Part shown: positions 33,647 through 42,231 of the stretch, one piece after another
How the letters are laid out: each line of letters starts with the position of its first letter
Numbering within the stretch: the first letter of the stretch is position 1
Source of the DNA: Paenibacillus glycinis
GTDB taxonomy: Bacteria > Bacillota > Bacilli > Paenibacillales > Paenibacillaceae
Reading direction: 5' to 3'
Assembly (NCBI RefSeq): GCF_009909185.1
Contig: NZ_JAAAMV010000003.1
Location: 310,001 to 374,000, forward strand
Length of the DNA stretch: 64,000 bases
The notes under the pieces: model-generated
The model's database searches: none
Seen by the model: the letters and a program-made list of their open reading frames with translations, nothing else
What the model was told of the DNA's origin: nothing
Program-made: the position numbers and the translations under genes

Positions 33647-34501
33647 CTAGGACTGCGAATCGGGCAGATGGAGCAGCTTCGGCACGGTCACGAACGCATA
33701 GCCCTGCTTGCGCAGCGCGGGAATCAGCTGCTTGAGCGCCGCGATCGTGTTCGATAGATGCTCCTGTTCGCCCGCGCAGTGCTGCAGGATGATGCCGCCG
33801 GGATAAAGCTCCTTGTTCACCAGCTTCAATATATTCGGCGGCGTCGTGCCCGCCCAATCCCTCGTGTCCACCGACCAATCCACGATCGCCATATCCAGGT
33901 CGCGGACCGCGGCTTTCTTGTCGTCGTTCAAGGCGCCGTAAGGCGGCCGGAACAACGTCGGGCGTACGCCCGCGATGGCTTCGATCTCGTCCTGCGTGTC
34001 CTCGATCTGCTTCTTCGCGTCCTGCGTCGACAAACTGCCGAAATCCGGATGCGACCAGGAATGGTTGCCGATCGCATGGCCCTCCTTCACGATCCGGCGC
34101 ACCATGTCCGGATGGGCTTTGGCCTGCTTGCCGACGATAAAAAACGTCGCTTTGATATGGTTGGCTTTCAAAATGTCGAGGATTTTCGGCGTCGCGACGC
34201 CATCCGGACCGTCGTCGAAGGTCAGGGCCACCTGCTTGCCGTCCTTCGCCAAACCGTTATAATACACCTTGACCGGGGCGAGCGGAGGCTTCGGCACGTT
34301 CGCCGTCGCCGGGGGCTTCTCGACCGCTGCGACTGTCTCGGAGGGCGCGCCCCCGGCAGGCCGGCTCGCGTCCGAAGCCAGGGCATTCCGCTCGGCATGC
34401 GGCGCGAAGGGCCGGACGATGACGACCCAGCCGGCGAAAGCAAGGACGATCAAAGGCAACAGGAGGCGCGGCAGCCGTCTTTTCTTGCGGGTTCGTCTCA
34501 T
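33647..34501 (-). CDS. Polysaccharide deacetylase (carbohydrate esterase 4, PgdA/PdaA-like)
   Basis: 284 residues. A basic N-terminus and one membrane anchor (about 11-28) are followed by a Pro/Ala-rich linker and a NodB domain with all five motifs: TFDDGPD (catalytic base and metal Asp), HSWSHP (metal His pair), RPPYG, DWSVDTRDW and LQHCAG. It removes N-acetyl groups from peptidoglycan or another cell-wall glycan outside the membrane. ATG 34501 is chosen, with AGAGG 9 nt upstream; ATG 34510 and 34546 are in frame but badly placed. It converges with the serine hydrolase gene across the repeat array. Confidence 0.93.
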   Translation of the reverse strand: MRRTRKKRRLPRLLLPLIVLAFAGWVVIVRPFAPHAERNALASDASRPAGGAPSETVAAVEKPPATANVPKPPLAPVKVYYNGLAKDGKQVALTFDDGPDGVATPKILDILKANHIKATFFIVGKQAKAHPDMVRRIVKEGHAIGNHSWSHPDFGSLSTQDAKKQIEDTQDEIEAIAGVRPTLFRPPYGALNDDKKAAVRDLDMAIVDWSVDTRDWAGTTPPNILKLVNKELYPGGIILQHCAGEQEHLSNTIAALKQLIPALRKQGYAFVTVPKLLHLPDSQS

Positions 34502-34722
34502 CTGCGTCATCCTCTTTCTTTCGTTCGATGCTTGCTCCATCAGCATAACCCCCGCTTGTCACGGCAGCATGAACCCGATGTCAACAAAATGTCACAAGCG
34601 CGGGGCGGACTACAATCGAATTACCTTCTTCGCCGATATCGGAAACAGGGCGCGCATTCGCGAGAACCCCCGTCGGCGCGAAAAGAAGGCCGGACCGTCC
34701 CCCGCGGCCGGCCGTCGCGCGC

Positions 34723-34752
34723 AAAAAAACACCGGCCATTAAAGGCCGGTGT
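34723..34752 (-). terminator. Terminator after the marR gene
   Basis: Nine-bp stem ACACCGGCC / GGCCGGTGT with a 6-nt loop and seven T residues on the minus strand. Confidence 0.9.
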
Positions 34753-34773
34753 CCAAATCGTCGTCGCTTTCGC

Positions 34774-35256
34774 TTATTTTTCCAGCAACCCGCTCGTCTT
34801 CTCCAGCTCGGACGAGAGCAGAGTCGCTAATTCCTCGCCCAAAATCTCTTGGTAATTGACCTTGAAGTCTTTGGAGGCCGATCGGATCTGCGGCTCCAGG
34901 GCAAGTCCCTTATCCGTCGGATAGACAAGCACCGTCTTCCCGCTCACCTTGCGCTCCACGAGCCCCTTCGTTTCCAATTTATCGATAAACCGGGTCAGCG
35001 TCGAAGGCGTGATGTAAAGCTTCTCCGCCAGCAGCTTCTGCGTGATCCCCGGCGAGCCGTTCACGATTAGTATCAAGTAGCCGTACATCGGCGACAGGCC
35101 GGTCCGGGCGAATTGTTCCTCTGCCATCCGCGTCACGGCGCGGCTGAGCCGATTGGCGTTGAAAAACAGGCACGTGCGGAGGAAGGAGTCGTCCGCCGGT
35201 TCGGCTTGGGCGAGATCGACATGTTCGACGGCAGCGCGATCGGTTTGATTATCCAT
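34774..35256 (-). CDS. MarR family transcriptional regulator
   Basis: 160 residues. The winged helix is in GITQKLLAEKLYITPSTLTRFIDKLETKGLVERKVSGK, with the basic wing and flanking dimer helices at both ends, as in MarR/OhrR-like proteins. It has no conserved N-terminal cysteine, so a redox-sensing role is unlikely; a small aromatic ligand is usual. AAGGAGG lies upstream of ATG 35256. Its own promoter is strong (TTGACA-16-TATACT) and is followed at once by the near-palindrome at 35278-35291, so it is probably autoregulated. No adjacent target gene is on the same strand; a similar site at the 13.9-kb MFS promoter is the best remote candidate. Confidence 0.9.
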   Translation of the reverse strand: MDNQTDRAAVEHVDLAQAEPADDSFLRTCLFFNANRLSRAVTRMAEEQFARTGLSPMYGYLILIVNGSPGITQKLLAEKLYITPSTLTRFIDKLETKGLVERKVSGKTVLVYPTDKGLALEPQIRSASKDFKVNYQEILGEELATLLSSELEKTSGLLEK

Positions 35257-35277
35257 TCCGGTGCCTCCTTTATCGTT

Positions 35278-35291
35278 TTGTGTACATACAA
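35278..35291. promoter_or_regulatory. Putative MarR operator
   Basis: TTGTGTACATACAA (14 nt, near-palindromic) directly after the marR -10 box. It shares TTGTATGTACA with the site at 13922-13933. Confidence 0.5.
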
Positions 35292-35295
35292 GTTA

Positions 35296-35323
35296 AGTAT
35301 ACGCCATTGAAAGCCGATGTCAA
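35296..35323 (-). promoter_or_regulatory. Promoter of the marR gene
   Basis: Perfect TTGACA (35318-35323), 16-nt spacer, TATACT (35296-35301) on the minus strand. Confidence 0.75.
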
Positions 35324-35425
35324 TTCGACCGGTGCTCCTGCAAGCTGCGCCGGAGGAGACCGGACAACCGAGTTCGCACGAATCGCCCATTTACAACGAC
35401 GGTCGAGGTATGATATTGTTGTTTC

Positions 35426-35443
35426 TATAGTTTTCGAAATATA
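35426..35443. promoter_or_regulatory. Putative ArsR-type operator
   Basis: Imperfect palindrome TATAGTTTTCGAAATATA just before arsR-like gene. A related AT-rich stretch, with TAAATTTA (35774-35781) and AGAAATATAA, lies before the following MFS gene. Both could be bound by the ArsR protein. Confidence 0.4.
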
Positions 35444-35465
35444 AGGGCAAAGGCGGTGAGAAACC

Positions 35466-35747
35466 ATGGTCGAGGACAACGAGGAAGTCAAACGCGCAGT
35501 GAAAGTCTACAAAGCACTCGGAGAGCCGACCCGGATCAAAATAGCGATGCTTCTTACGGAAGAGATGAATCTCTGCTGCTCCGACATCGGCAGCAAGCTC
35601 GAGTCCGTTGCCGGTTCCACGCTGTCGCATCATTTGAAGCAGCTTACGGAATGCGGCCTGCTCACGCTGCGCAAAGACGGCACGTACATTTATTACAGCG
35701 TCAATAAGGAAGTCGCGCGCAAGTACGCTCCCTATCTGCTCGGATAG
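35466..35747 (+). CDS. ArsR family transcriptional regulator
   Basis: 93 residues, the compact ArsR/SmtB winged helix: ALGEPTRIKIAMLLTEE, SDIGSKLE, recognition helix SVAGSTLSHHLKQLTECGLLTLRKDG and wing TYIYYSVNKE. The vicinal cysteines in NLCCSDIG are near the place of the metal-binding box of ArsR-type sensors (normally ELCVC), so metal sensing is possible but not proven. GGCGGTGAG precedes ATG 35466. It lies 84 bp before the MFS gene on the same strand, the usual regulator-exporter arrangement. It is divergent from marR. Confidence 0.9.
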   Translation: MVEDNEEVKRAVKVYKALGEPTRIKIAMLLTEEMNLCCSDIGSKLESVAGSTLSHHLKQLTECGLLTLRKDGTYIYYSVNKEVARKYAPYLLG

Positions 35748-35831
35748 CCGTTTTTTTATGTCTTTTATTTCGATAAATTTAGAAATATAAAATTATTATT
35801 AAAGAGAGATACGGATAAGGAGCTGGAACGT

Positions 35832-37034
35832 TTGTCTTATAATGTGAAAATCTATATGCTGGCTTTGGTCAGCTTTCTCGTCGGCACGTCCGAATTCATC
35901 ATTGCCGGCATTCTGGATAAAGTATCCGACGATATCGGCGTCTCGGTCGCCGCGGCCGGCCAGCTGATCACCGTATTCTCGCTCGCTTACGGATTCGGCA
36001 CGCCCTTCCTGATGGCAGCCGCCGCCAAAGTCGACCGGAAAAAGCTGATGCTGTACGCGCTCGCGGTATTCATCGTCGGCAACGCCGCGGCCTTCTTGTT
36101 CTCCGGCTTCGGCGCCCTCATCGCGTCGCGCGTTATCGTCGCGCTCAGCAGCGGGGTATTCGTCGTCACCGCGCTCACGGTCGCCGCCAAGCTCGCGCCG
36201 CCCGAGAAGCAGGGCAGCGCCATCGCCACGCTCGTCATGGGCTTCAGCACGGCGCTGATCGTCGGCGTTCCGCTCGGCCGGCTGGTCGCTTCCGCTTATG
36301 ATTGGCAGGTGGTCTTCGCCGGCATCGGCGCGCTCGGCCTGCTTGCCTTGCTGCTCATCGCCTTCGCGATTCCGAAGACGGACGGCGAGCAGCCGGTGCC
36401 GCTCCGCGACCAGCTGAAACTGCTTAAAAATCCTAAAATCGTCGTCGCGCTCGGCATTACGTTCTTCTGGCTCGGCGGTTATTCCATCACCTATACGTAT
36501 ATTTCCCCATTCCTGCTCGATATTACGGGCATGAGCGGGAAATTCGTCAGCATCGCGCTGCTCGCGTTCGGCGTTGCCAGCCTGATCGGCTCCAAGCTGG
36601 GCGGATTCGGCACCGACCGCTGGGGTTTCAAGCCCACGCTGGTGACCGGCATGCTGTTCCATGCGGCTTGGCTGATCGTGATCTCGTTCGCGGCCCATTC
36701 GCCCGCCCTCATGTTCCCGCTGCTCATGCTCTGGTCCTTCTCCGCCTGGTCCTCCGGCCCGACGCAGCAGTACCACCTGATCTCGCTCGCTCCCGAAGCG
36801 ACCAGCATCATGCTTAGCTTGAACAGCTCCGTCGTGCAGCTGGCCATGGCTGCAGGTGCGGGCATCGGCGGCGTGGTCGTGGAAGGCGCTTCGCTGAGCG
36901 CCGTTACGTGGATCGGCGCGGCCGGCGTCGCCATCGCCGCGCTCATGTCCGCGGCGGCCTTCGGGTACTTCCGCGTCGGCGCGGCTTCCCGCGCGGCGCA
37001 TAAGGAGGCGAGCGCCGACAAGATCGGCGCGTAA
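35832..37034 (+). CDS. MFS exporter, AraJ/DHA1-like
   Basis: 400 residues, twelve predicted membrane segments. LVGTSEFIIAGILDKVSDDIGVSVAAAGQL is the characteristic opening of the AraJ/SotB/YdhP branch of DHA1 exporters; motif A appears as PFLMAAAAKVDRKK. The start is TTG 35832, with AAGGAG 9 nt upstream; no ATG is suitably placed. It is probably induced by loss of the preceding ArsR-type repressor and exports sugars, drugs or inhibitory metabolites; the substrate is unknown. No terminator with a T-run was seen directly behind it; the sequence up to 37275 has a GC-rich inverted repeat. Confidence 0.9.
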   Translation: MSYNVKIYMLALVSFLVGTSEFIIAGILDKVSDDIGVSVAAAGQLITVFSLAYGFGTPFLMAAAAKVDRKKLMLYALAVFIVGNAAAFLFSGFGALIASRVIVALSSGVFVVTALTVAAKLAPPEKQGSAIATLVMGFSTALIVGVPLGRLVASAYDWQVVFAGIGALGLLALLLIAFAIPKTDGEQPVPLRDQLKLLKNPKIVVALGITFFWLGGYSITYTYISPFLLDITGMSGKFVSIALLAFGVASLIGSKLGGFGTDRWGFKPTLVTGMLFHAAWLIVISFAAHSPALMFPLLMLWSFSAWSSGPTQQYHLISLAPEATSIMLSLNSSVVQLAMAAGAGIGGVVVEGASLSAVTWIGAAGVAIAALMSAAAFGYFRVGAASRAAHKEASADKIGA

Positions 37035-37275
37035 GCAGCGATTCGCTGCGCTGTTATCGGTCGCGCCGAAGGGCTTGATCCGACCAACGCGGGAAGAAGC
37101 CCGCGGCTCTGCTGTGACAAGCAGGCCGCGGGCTTCTTTTCGCGAAGAGAGTCCTCGGCCGTCGACTGCGCGCAGCATTCGCTTATTTCGTCCGGCAGCC
37201 AGAAAGAGATTGATTTTCCCGCGGCGTAGAGGAATAATTAGCTCGTATACAATTAAGTATAAGGCGGTGTTCGAA

Positions 37276-37962
37276 TTGGTTCAATCGGGCGTAGGCATCA
37301 GGAGCATTCAACTTAGCATGGAAAATCGGGGCAATCCCTTCAATCCGACCGTCTTGTGGGACGATCGAGACGTCATTCTCGTCGATACCGGAATTCCCGG
37401 CCAAACGGAGCTGATTCGCGTCGCGTTCCAAGAAGCGGGGATTCCGTTCGAGAAGCTGACCAAAGTTCTCATTACCCATCAAGACATGGATCATATCGGC
37501 AGCCTGCCTGATCTGGTACAAGCGTTCGGAGACCGGATTCAAGTGCTCGCCCATGAAGTCGCCGTGCCGTACTTGGCCGGGGAAATCCCCCTCGATAAGA
37601 GCAAGAAGCTCGTCAGTACGCCCGTCAAAGTCGATGTCGCCCTGCAGGACGGCGATGTGCTGCCTTTCGCCGGCGGCATTCGAGTGGTGTTCTCGCCCGG
37701 ACATACGCCGGACCACACGTCGTTCTACCATATTCCGAGCAAGACGTTGATCGCCGGCGATGCCCTGACGGCGCAAGACGGCATCCTGCAATCTTACAGC
37801 CCGGCCTACACGCCGGATCAAGCCACGGCGCTGCAATCCATCGCCAAATTCCGATCGCTGGAGCTCGAAAAGATCATCGCCTACCATGGCGGCGAATGCA
37901 CGGACAACCTGCAGGATCGCCTGCAGGCGATTTTGGATGCGGGCCCCGTGGAGATAAAGTAA
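37276..37962 (+). CDS. MBL-fold metallo-hydrolase
   Basis: 228 residues. The zinc-ligand motif THQDMDHIG (HxDxDH in place of the usual HxHxDH), GHTPDHTSFY, the GDALTAQDG aspartate and YHGGE histidine are in order, so it is a full metallo-beta-lactamase-fold hydrolase with a Gln/Asp substitution in the first motif. Such proteins act as lactonases, glyoxalases or thioesterases. TTG 37276 is chosen since AAGGCGGTG lies 6 nt before it; longer frames reaching to 37075 have no ribosome site. It is a single gene closed by a hairpin terminator. Confidence 0.9.
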   Translation: MVQSGVGIRSIQLSMENRGNPFNPTVLWDDRDVILVDTGIPGQTELIRVAFQEAGIPFEKLTKVLITHQDMDHIGSLPDLVQAFGDRIQVLAHEVAVPYLAGEIPLDKSKKLVSTPVKVDVALQDGDVLPFAGGIRVVFSPGHTPDHTSFYHIPSKTLIAGDALTAQDGILQSYSPAYTPDQATALQSIAKFRSLELEKIIAYHGGECTDNLQDRLQAILDAGPVEIK

Positions 37963-37997
37963 TCGCTCCCCGGCTCCCTGCCGACAAGAACAAGCAT

Positions 37998-38044
37998 AAA
38001 GGACGGCTAACTTTGGCTTCGAAAGCCATGGCTAGCCGTCCTTT
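37998..38044 (+). terminator. Terminator after the MBL gene
   Basis: AAAGGACGGCTA / TAGCCGTCCTTT stem of 12 bp with an inner GGCTT-CG-AAAGCC hairpin and a short T-run. Confidence 0.8.
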
Positions 38045-38222
38045 TGAGTTTGGCCCTCGGCAGCTTGCGGGGCTTTCAGCGCGGGGTACCGCAAGGTGCC
38101 CGATGAGCCTCTTGGTCCGCCTTTTTGACACCCTATCTCGCTAGTTACCGCGCCTTGCTGTTTGCCTCGCCGAGTTGCTTCATCGGGTCGAAGCGCCGTT
38201 ATCATCGGCATCTAGCCGCTGT

Positions 38223-38813
38223 TCATTGCTGCCCGGGACCGCTTGCTTCCTCGCTATCGTCATGCCCCTCCCTGCCCGCGCGGTTAACGAGGAAAACAAT
38301 GCTGAAATGCGCGAGAAACGCAGCGACGGCAAGCAGAAGAAAGAAGAACTCCCAGCTGTTCTTTGTGGTGTTCAGCAAGAAAGGCAGCAGCAGCAGGAGC
38401 GCGCCGTCCATGACGACCACGATTCTCCATCGCGTCCGGGCGGCTTCAGCCAAGCCGCGCAGCCCCCGCTTCGCGGCGCTGGCGCGGATGCCCGCGCAAA
38501 TGCCTGCCAGCATCGCGGCTTCAACCAGGGTCTTGAGCGCGGCTTCTGCGAGTTGCGGCGTCTTGAACGTTTCGGAACCGAGCAGCGGCACCTCGATGCG
38601 ATGCCCGAACAGCTCGCCGCAAGCGGGCAGCAGCTGAACCGCCGCCGCGAGCCAGGCGATCAGGAAGACGCGGTTGCCGCCGCTCAGCCGGTAGGCGCCC
38701 CACATGACGAGCAGGTACCCGACGACATCCGGAAGCAGATCGAAATTCATGATGCGAAAATCGATCAGCTCGAACGTCAAGCCCAGGACGATGCGGGAAT
38801 AAGAGAATTTCAT
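38223..38813 (-). CDS. Predicted membrane protein of unknown function
   Basis: 196 residues with about five hydrophobic segments and a charged C-terminal tail. The N-terminal LTFELIDFRIMNFDLLPDVVGYLLVMWGAYRLS is a recurring opening of uncharacterised Firmicute membrane proteins, with Asp and Glu residues in the first helices. It overlaps the preceding gene by 4 bp (ATGA), so the two are translationally coupled. No catalytic motif is visible. It may form a membrane pair with the upstream single-span protein. Confidence 0.8.
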   Translation of the reverse strand: MKFSYSRIVLGLTFELIDFRIMNFDLLPDVVGYLLVMWGAYRLSGGNRVFLIAWLAAAVQLLPACGELFGHRIEVPLLGSETFKTPQLAEAALKTLVEAAMLAGICAGIRASAAKRGLRGLAEAARTRWRIVVVMDGALLLLLPFLLNTTKNSWEFFFLLLAVAAFLAHFSIVFLVNRAGREGHDDSEEASGPGQQ

Positions 38814-39673
38814 CCGGCTTCCCTCCTCGCCGCGCGAACGAAGGCCTTCATCCGCGATTCGGTGAAATCGGGCACATAGCGCGCATCGACGCGATATTCC
38901 GTCCGCTCGCCGTCCGCTTCCAGGAATTCATGCGTCAGCAGGAGATTGTACGCCTCCATCGCATGCGGGTCCCCCGCGGGAAATCGGAATTGATAGTCCG
39001 TTACGATATGCTGCCCTCTGACCAGCCGGACCGGATAATCCGATTCGGGCTTTACCGACGTTGCGGGTTGACCGATGGCATCGATGAGGCTCACGCGGAA
39101 CGGAAACGCCTGCCCCAGCCTCGAGAGCCAGGCGGACGTCGTCCCCGTGAGCTCTGCCTCGCGATTGACAAGAGCCGTTACGGAGCCGCTATGATCGGAG
39201 CCGCCCGTCGTCGCAGTCACGGTCACGGGCGAATCGATCTCGCGCGGCGGGTAGTCGTCGCGATAGACGATGATTTCGCCTACGCGCATCGTTTGCGTCT
39301 GCCCGTCGTCGAAGGTCACATCGACGTCGCGGACGACCAAGGGAGGCAAAGCGGATTTTCGCGCCGGGTCGCCTGCGTAGCTGCCCATGAACGTATACAC
39401 GGTTTGACGACTCAGCTCTTGCCTCCCGTTTGCGGGGCCGAATCGCAGCGTCGGCAGTCCTCCTACGGCGATCGACCGGATCGTCCGCTTGTCGTCCTTG
39501 TTCGCGACGTACACGAGGGCGAACGCCGCGGACGGCGTATCCGTCGCTTCGATGCGATGCACCAGAAACCGCCCCTCCGGCAGCCGATAATACCGGCTGT
39601 AGGCAATATTGCCGATCCAGCTCGCGATAATCAGCAGCGCCGCAATGCCGTACGCGGCGTAACGCATTTTCAT
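38810..39673 (-). CDS. Membrane-anchored extracytoplasmic protein of unknown function
   Basis: 287 residues. One N-terminal membrane segment (about 5-24) is followed by a beta-rich extracytoplasmic domain of alternating strands (PPLVVRDVDVTFDDGQT, PVRLVRGQHIVTDYQFRF). No known domain is recognised. ATG 39673 has GGAGGG 10 nt upstream; the longer frame to 39961 is rejected as unsupported. It is translationally coupled to the 196-residue membrane protein, which suggests that the two work together at the cell surface. Confidence 0.75.
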   Translation of the reverse strand: MKMRYAAYGIAALLIIASWIGNIAYSRYYRLPEGRFLVHRIEATDTPSAAFALVYVANKDDKRTIRSIAVGGLPTLRFGPANGRQELSRQTVYTFMGSYAGDPARKSALPPLVVRDVDVTFDDGQTQTMRVGEIIVYRDDYPPREIDSPVTVTATTGGSDHSGSVTALVNREAELTGTTSAWLSRLGQAFPFRVSLIDAIGQPATSVKPESDYPVRLVRGQHIVTDYQFRFPAGDPHAMEAYNLLLTHEFLEADGERTEYRVDARYVPDFTESRMKAFVRAARREAG

Positions 39674-39911
39674 ATCCGGTCTTCCCTCCCCTGCAGATCC
39701 GTCGCCTGCAAAGGATAATACTTCCAAATGGGCAAAATGTTCCGAATTAATCGTCAGCGATCGGATTCGGCTCCTTCGGCTTCTTAATCGCATGTCCAAT
39801 GATTGCGCTTGCAAGAATCCCGATAAAAAAAAGGGATCATCGGCAAAGATGATCCCCCTTACTATCCGTTCTGCAAACCGCAAGATGCCGACAGTGCGCG
39901 CTAGCCAGCCG

Positions 39912-40676
39912 CTATTGCTCCTGCTCCAGCCAATCCCGCTTGACCTGCAGCAGCGTCGCAACGCCGCGCGTCGTAATCGAACGCACGCCCCAATCCGCGT
40001 ATTGGCGCATCAGCGCTGCGTCCTCGACGGTCCATGCGTAGACAGGCAGGCCTTGCTCCGCGGCATAATCCACGAATTCCTTGCGCAGGATGCCGTGATA
40101 GATGTTAATGCCCCGGCAAGCTGCCGCCCGGGCATCCTCGCAGGTCCGGACCATCGCGTCCCGGTAGGACATCGTCTTGAACAGCTCGACGTCGGTGTTG
40201 AGCATCTTGCGCATCTCCGGCTGCAGCCGCTCGGCCAGAAGCGCCCGGTCCCGCTGGCAGCCGGAGAAGAAAGCCCGCTCCGACAAGCCGTACCGCTTGA
40301 CCAGCGCCGCCGTCGGCTCGATCGCCTCGTCGACCTTCAAGTCCAGATTGATGATCTTGCCCGAAGCCTGCATCAGTGGCAGGATGTCTTCCAACCGGAG
40401 GAGGCGGAACGTTTCCCGCAATTCCCCCTGCTCCGCTTCCAATTGCAGACCGCTTAATTCCGCGTAGGTCATCTCCGCTATATGCACGGTCGACCGATCC
40501 GCGGTCGACCATTCGTCGTCATGCGCCAATACAGGGACGCCGTCCCTGGTCACCCGAATATCTTCTTCCACCACGTCGGCGCCGAGCTCGAGTCCGATCT
40601 GAACCGAGCGAAGCGTATGCGCCAGAATGTTCATGCTGCCGGCATGCGCCGTTACAAGCGGAAAACGTCGCGTCAT
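39912..40676 (-). CDS. Glycerophosphodiester phosphodiesterase
   Basis: 254 residues, TIM-barrel GDPD fold. TAHAGSMN (a HAG variant of the usual HRG), GADVVEEDIRVTRDGVPVLAHDD with the metal-binding Glu/Glu/Asp and catalytic His, and the C-terminal VYAWTVEDAALMRQYADWGVRSITT are diagnostic. It hydrolyses glycerophosphodiesters to glycerol-3-phosphate and an alcohol. There is no signal peptide, so it acts in the cytoplasm on imported diesters. ATG 40676 has AAGGAG 10 nt away. It lies 84 bp behind the PHP-type phosphoesterase gene at the end of the ABC operon, which supports a phosphodiester-uptake role for the whole unit. Confidence 0.92.
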   Translation of the reverse strand: MTRRFPLVTAHAGSMNILAHTLRSVQIGLELGADVVEEDIRVTRDGVPVLAHDDEWSTADRSTVHIAEMTYAELSGLQLEAEQGELRETFRLLRLEDILPLMQASGKIINLDLKVDEAIEPTAALVKRYGLSERAFFSGCQRDRALLAERLQPEMRKMLNTDVELFKTMSYRDAMVRTCEDARAAACRGINIYHGILRKEFVDYAAEQGLPVYAWTVEDAALMRQYADWGVRSITTRGVATLLQVKRDWLEQEQ

Positions 40677-40760
40677 CTCATTCACGCTCCTTAAATTTGC
40701 GCGGGTCGGGCCATCGTAGTGAAAGCCTGCCGCAGCGCGGATCATCGCGACTTCGGAAGC

Positions 40761-41762
40761 CTAGGCTTGGTCCGAATCCGCGTAAATCGCATTGGTGAAG
40801 GCGATCGTCGTGCGAACGCCGCGCACCGTTCCCTTCAGCTCCGCCCGCACCCATAGCAGGCCGTCGCCGGGAATGTCGAATCCGTACTCCGTCTGTTCCT
40901 CGCTCGCGTCGGCTTCGCCGATCACGCCTAGATTGCTCGTCAACGCGAGCGTATAGCCCGCATCGGGGAATGCCCACTTGCCTTCTCTTGCCCCAAAATC
41001 GATCGTCGCGACGGCTTCGTAGCCGGTGCTCCGATCCTGCGCCGGCACGCAGGCGCCGATGCCGAAAACTCCCGTCTCCGACCGCAGCTCGAGCGTGACG
41101 AGCGGCCCCATCGTGACCGCGGCCCTGCCGGCGGCCAGCGCGCGCACCGCCCGCTCCGTGACGCCGTCCTTCGAATCGTCGAGCAGCAGATACGTCACCG
41201 AGACCGGCTCTTCGGTCCGATCCTGGGCATGCCAGTCGCGTCCGGACGTCGCCGCGATTCGGTACCCTTCGTTCAGCTTCTCCGTCCAGAGCCGGAACGC
41301 GCGCGCATTGTCCGTCTTGATCGACGGAAAGGTCCCCGACCACACCTCGATATAATCGAGCGCGTTCCAATCCGAGATCTCGAATTCCCAGAAGCAGCCC
41401 GTGCACATCGGACTGCCGATGCGAAACGGATGCGCCATGCCGGCAATGCCGCCGGCGGCGTGGACCCGCGCGATACCCGCGTCGATGTCGCCCGGCCCCG
41501 CGGGACGCCAATCCACGAATGCGGTCAGGCCGATCGTGACCATATGCCCGTAGAAGGTCGTCCACTCCATGCCCGATATGATCGTCATGCCCGTATCCGA
41601 TTCAACGCGCTCTTTGTTCTCCAACCCCGTCATCGTGTTATGATCCGTCAGCGCGACGCACTCGAACCCGAGCGATTTCGCCCCTTCGGCCAGCTCGAGC
41701 AGGGATTGCCTGCCGTCGCTGTGAAACGTATGACTATGCAGCTCGCATGCCGTCCAGCGCAT
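40761..41762 (-). CDS. PHP-domain metallohydrolase (CehA/McbA-like)
   Basis: 333 residues. The polymerase-and-histidinol-phosphatase domain begins ELHSHTFHSDGRQS (HxHxxxSDG) and continues with LTDHNTMTG, an HPF histidine and SGRDWHA, a complete three-metal site. The C-terminal part is a beta-sandwich. CehA-type members hydrolyse esters or phosphoesters. The usual N-terminal beta domain of such proteins is missing here; the preceding 154-residue gene looks like that domain as a separate protein. The start ATG is 4 bp behind that gene's stop. Confidence 0.9.
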   Translation of the reverse strand: MRWTACELHSHTFHSDGRQSLLELAEGAKSLGFECVALTDHNTMTGLENKERVESDTGMTIISGMEWTTFYGHMVTIGLTAFVDWRPAGPGDIDAGIARVHAAGGIAGMAHPFRIGSPMCTGCFWEFEISDWNALDYIEVWSGTFPSIKTDNARAFRLWTEKLNEGYRIAATSGRDWHAQDRTEEPVSVTYLLLDDSKDGVTERAVRALAAGRAAVTMGPLVTLELRSETGVFGIGACVPAQDRSTGYEAVATIDFGAREGKWAFPDAGYTLALTSNLGVIGEADASEEQTEYGFDIPGDGLLWVRAELKGTVRGVRTTIAFTNAIYADSDQA

Positions 41763-41766
41763 GATG

Positions 41767-42231
41767 CTACGCCTCCTCGTGATGTATTCGCAGCCGGTAA
41801 CGGCAGTCGTCCGTCACGATCGCGTGCAGGCTCAGCGTGACGCGCCATAAGCCTTCGATCAGCTCGCCGGATACGAAGCCCGGCGACGCTTCCTCTTCGC
41901 CCAGCTGCAGGAGCTGCTCGGGATCATGGCGATGGCCCGCCCCCCGATGCCGCGCCGGATCGTCGACGGAGACGGTAATCAAATTTTTGAGCGGCAGGAA
42001 AGATTCCCAGCGGTCCATGACCAGCTCGCGCTGCGCCGGCTCCGTGTACTTCTCCACGCCGGCCGCGATCAGTTCCCGCGACCGCTCGCGGTCTTCCAGA
42101 TTCTTGGGTTCGTACGCGAAATCGATCCACAGCTTGCCGCCCGGCTTAGCCAGGTGGAAGCTGTACGCGATATGCGTCTTGGAGCAGACCGGCTGCACCA
42201 GTCCCTCCGCATCCAGCACGAGACGTTTCAT
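41767..42231 (-). CDS. Small protein resembling the N-terminal beta domain of CehA-like hydrolases
   Basis: 154 residues, predicted mostly beta. I see PGGKLWIDFAYEPKNLEDRERS, a stretch NLITVSVDDPARHRGAGHRHDPEQ and a C-terminal GLWRVTLSLHAIVTDDCRYRL strand pair, which read like the jelly-roll domain often found before PHP hydrolases. No catalytic motif is present. It overlaps the preceding permease by 1 nt (TGATG) and the following PHP gene begins 4 bp on, so translation of all three is coupled. It probably binds the PHP protein as an accessory subunit. Confidence 0.7.
   Translation of the reverse strand: MKRLVLDAEGLVQPVCSKTHIAYSFHLAKPGGKLWIDFAYEPKNLEDRERSRELIAAGVEKYTEPAQRELVMDRWESFLPLKNLITVSVDDPARHRGAGHRHDPEQLLQLGEEEASPGFVSGELIEGLWRVTLSLHAIVTDDCRYRLRIHHEEA

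Noticed and set aside
37075..37275. N-terminal extension of the MBL hydrolase
   Set aside because: The 67 extra codons are not typical of the fold and have no ribosome site, while TTG 37276 has a good one.
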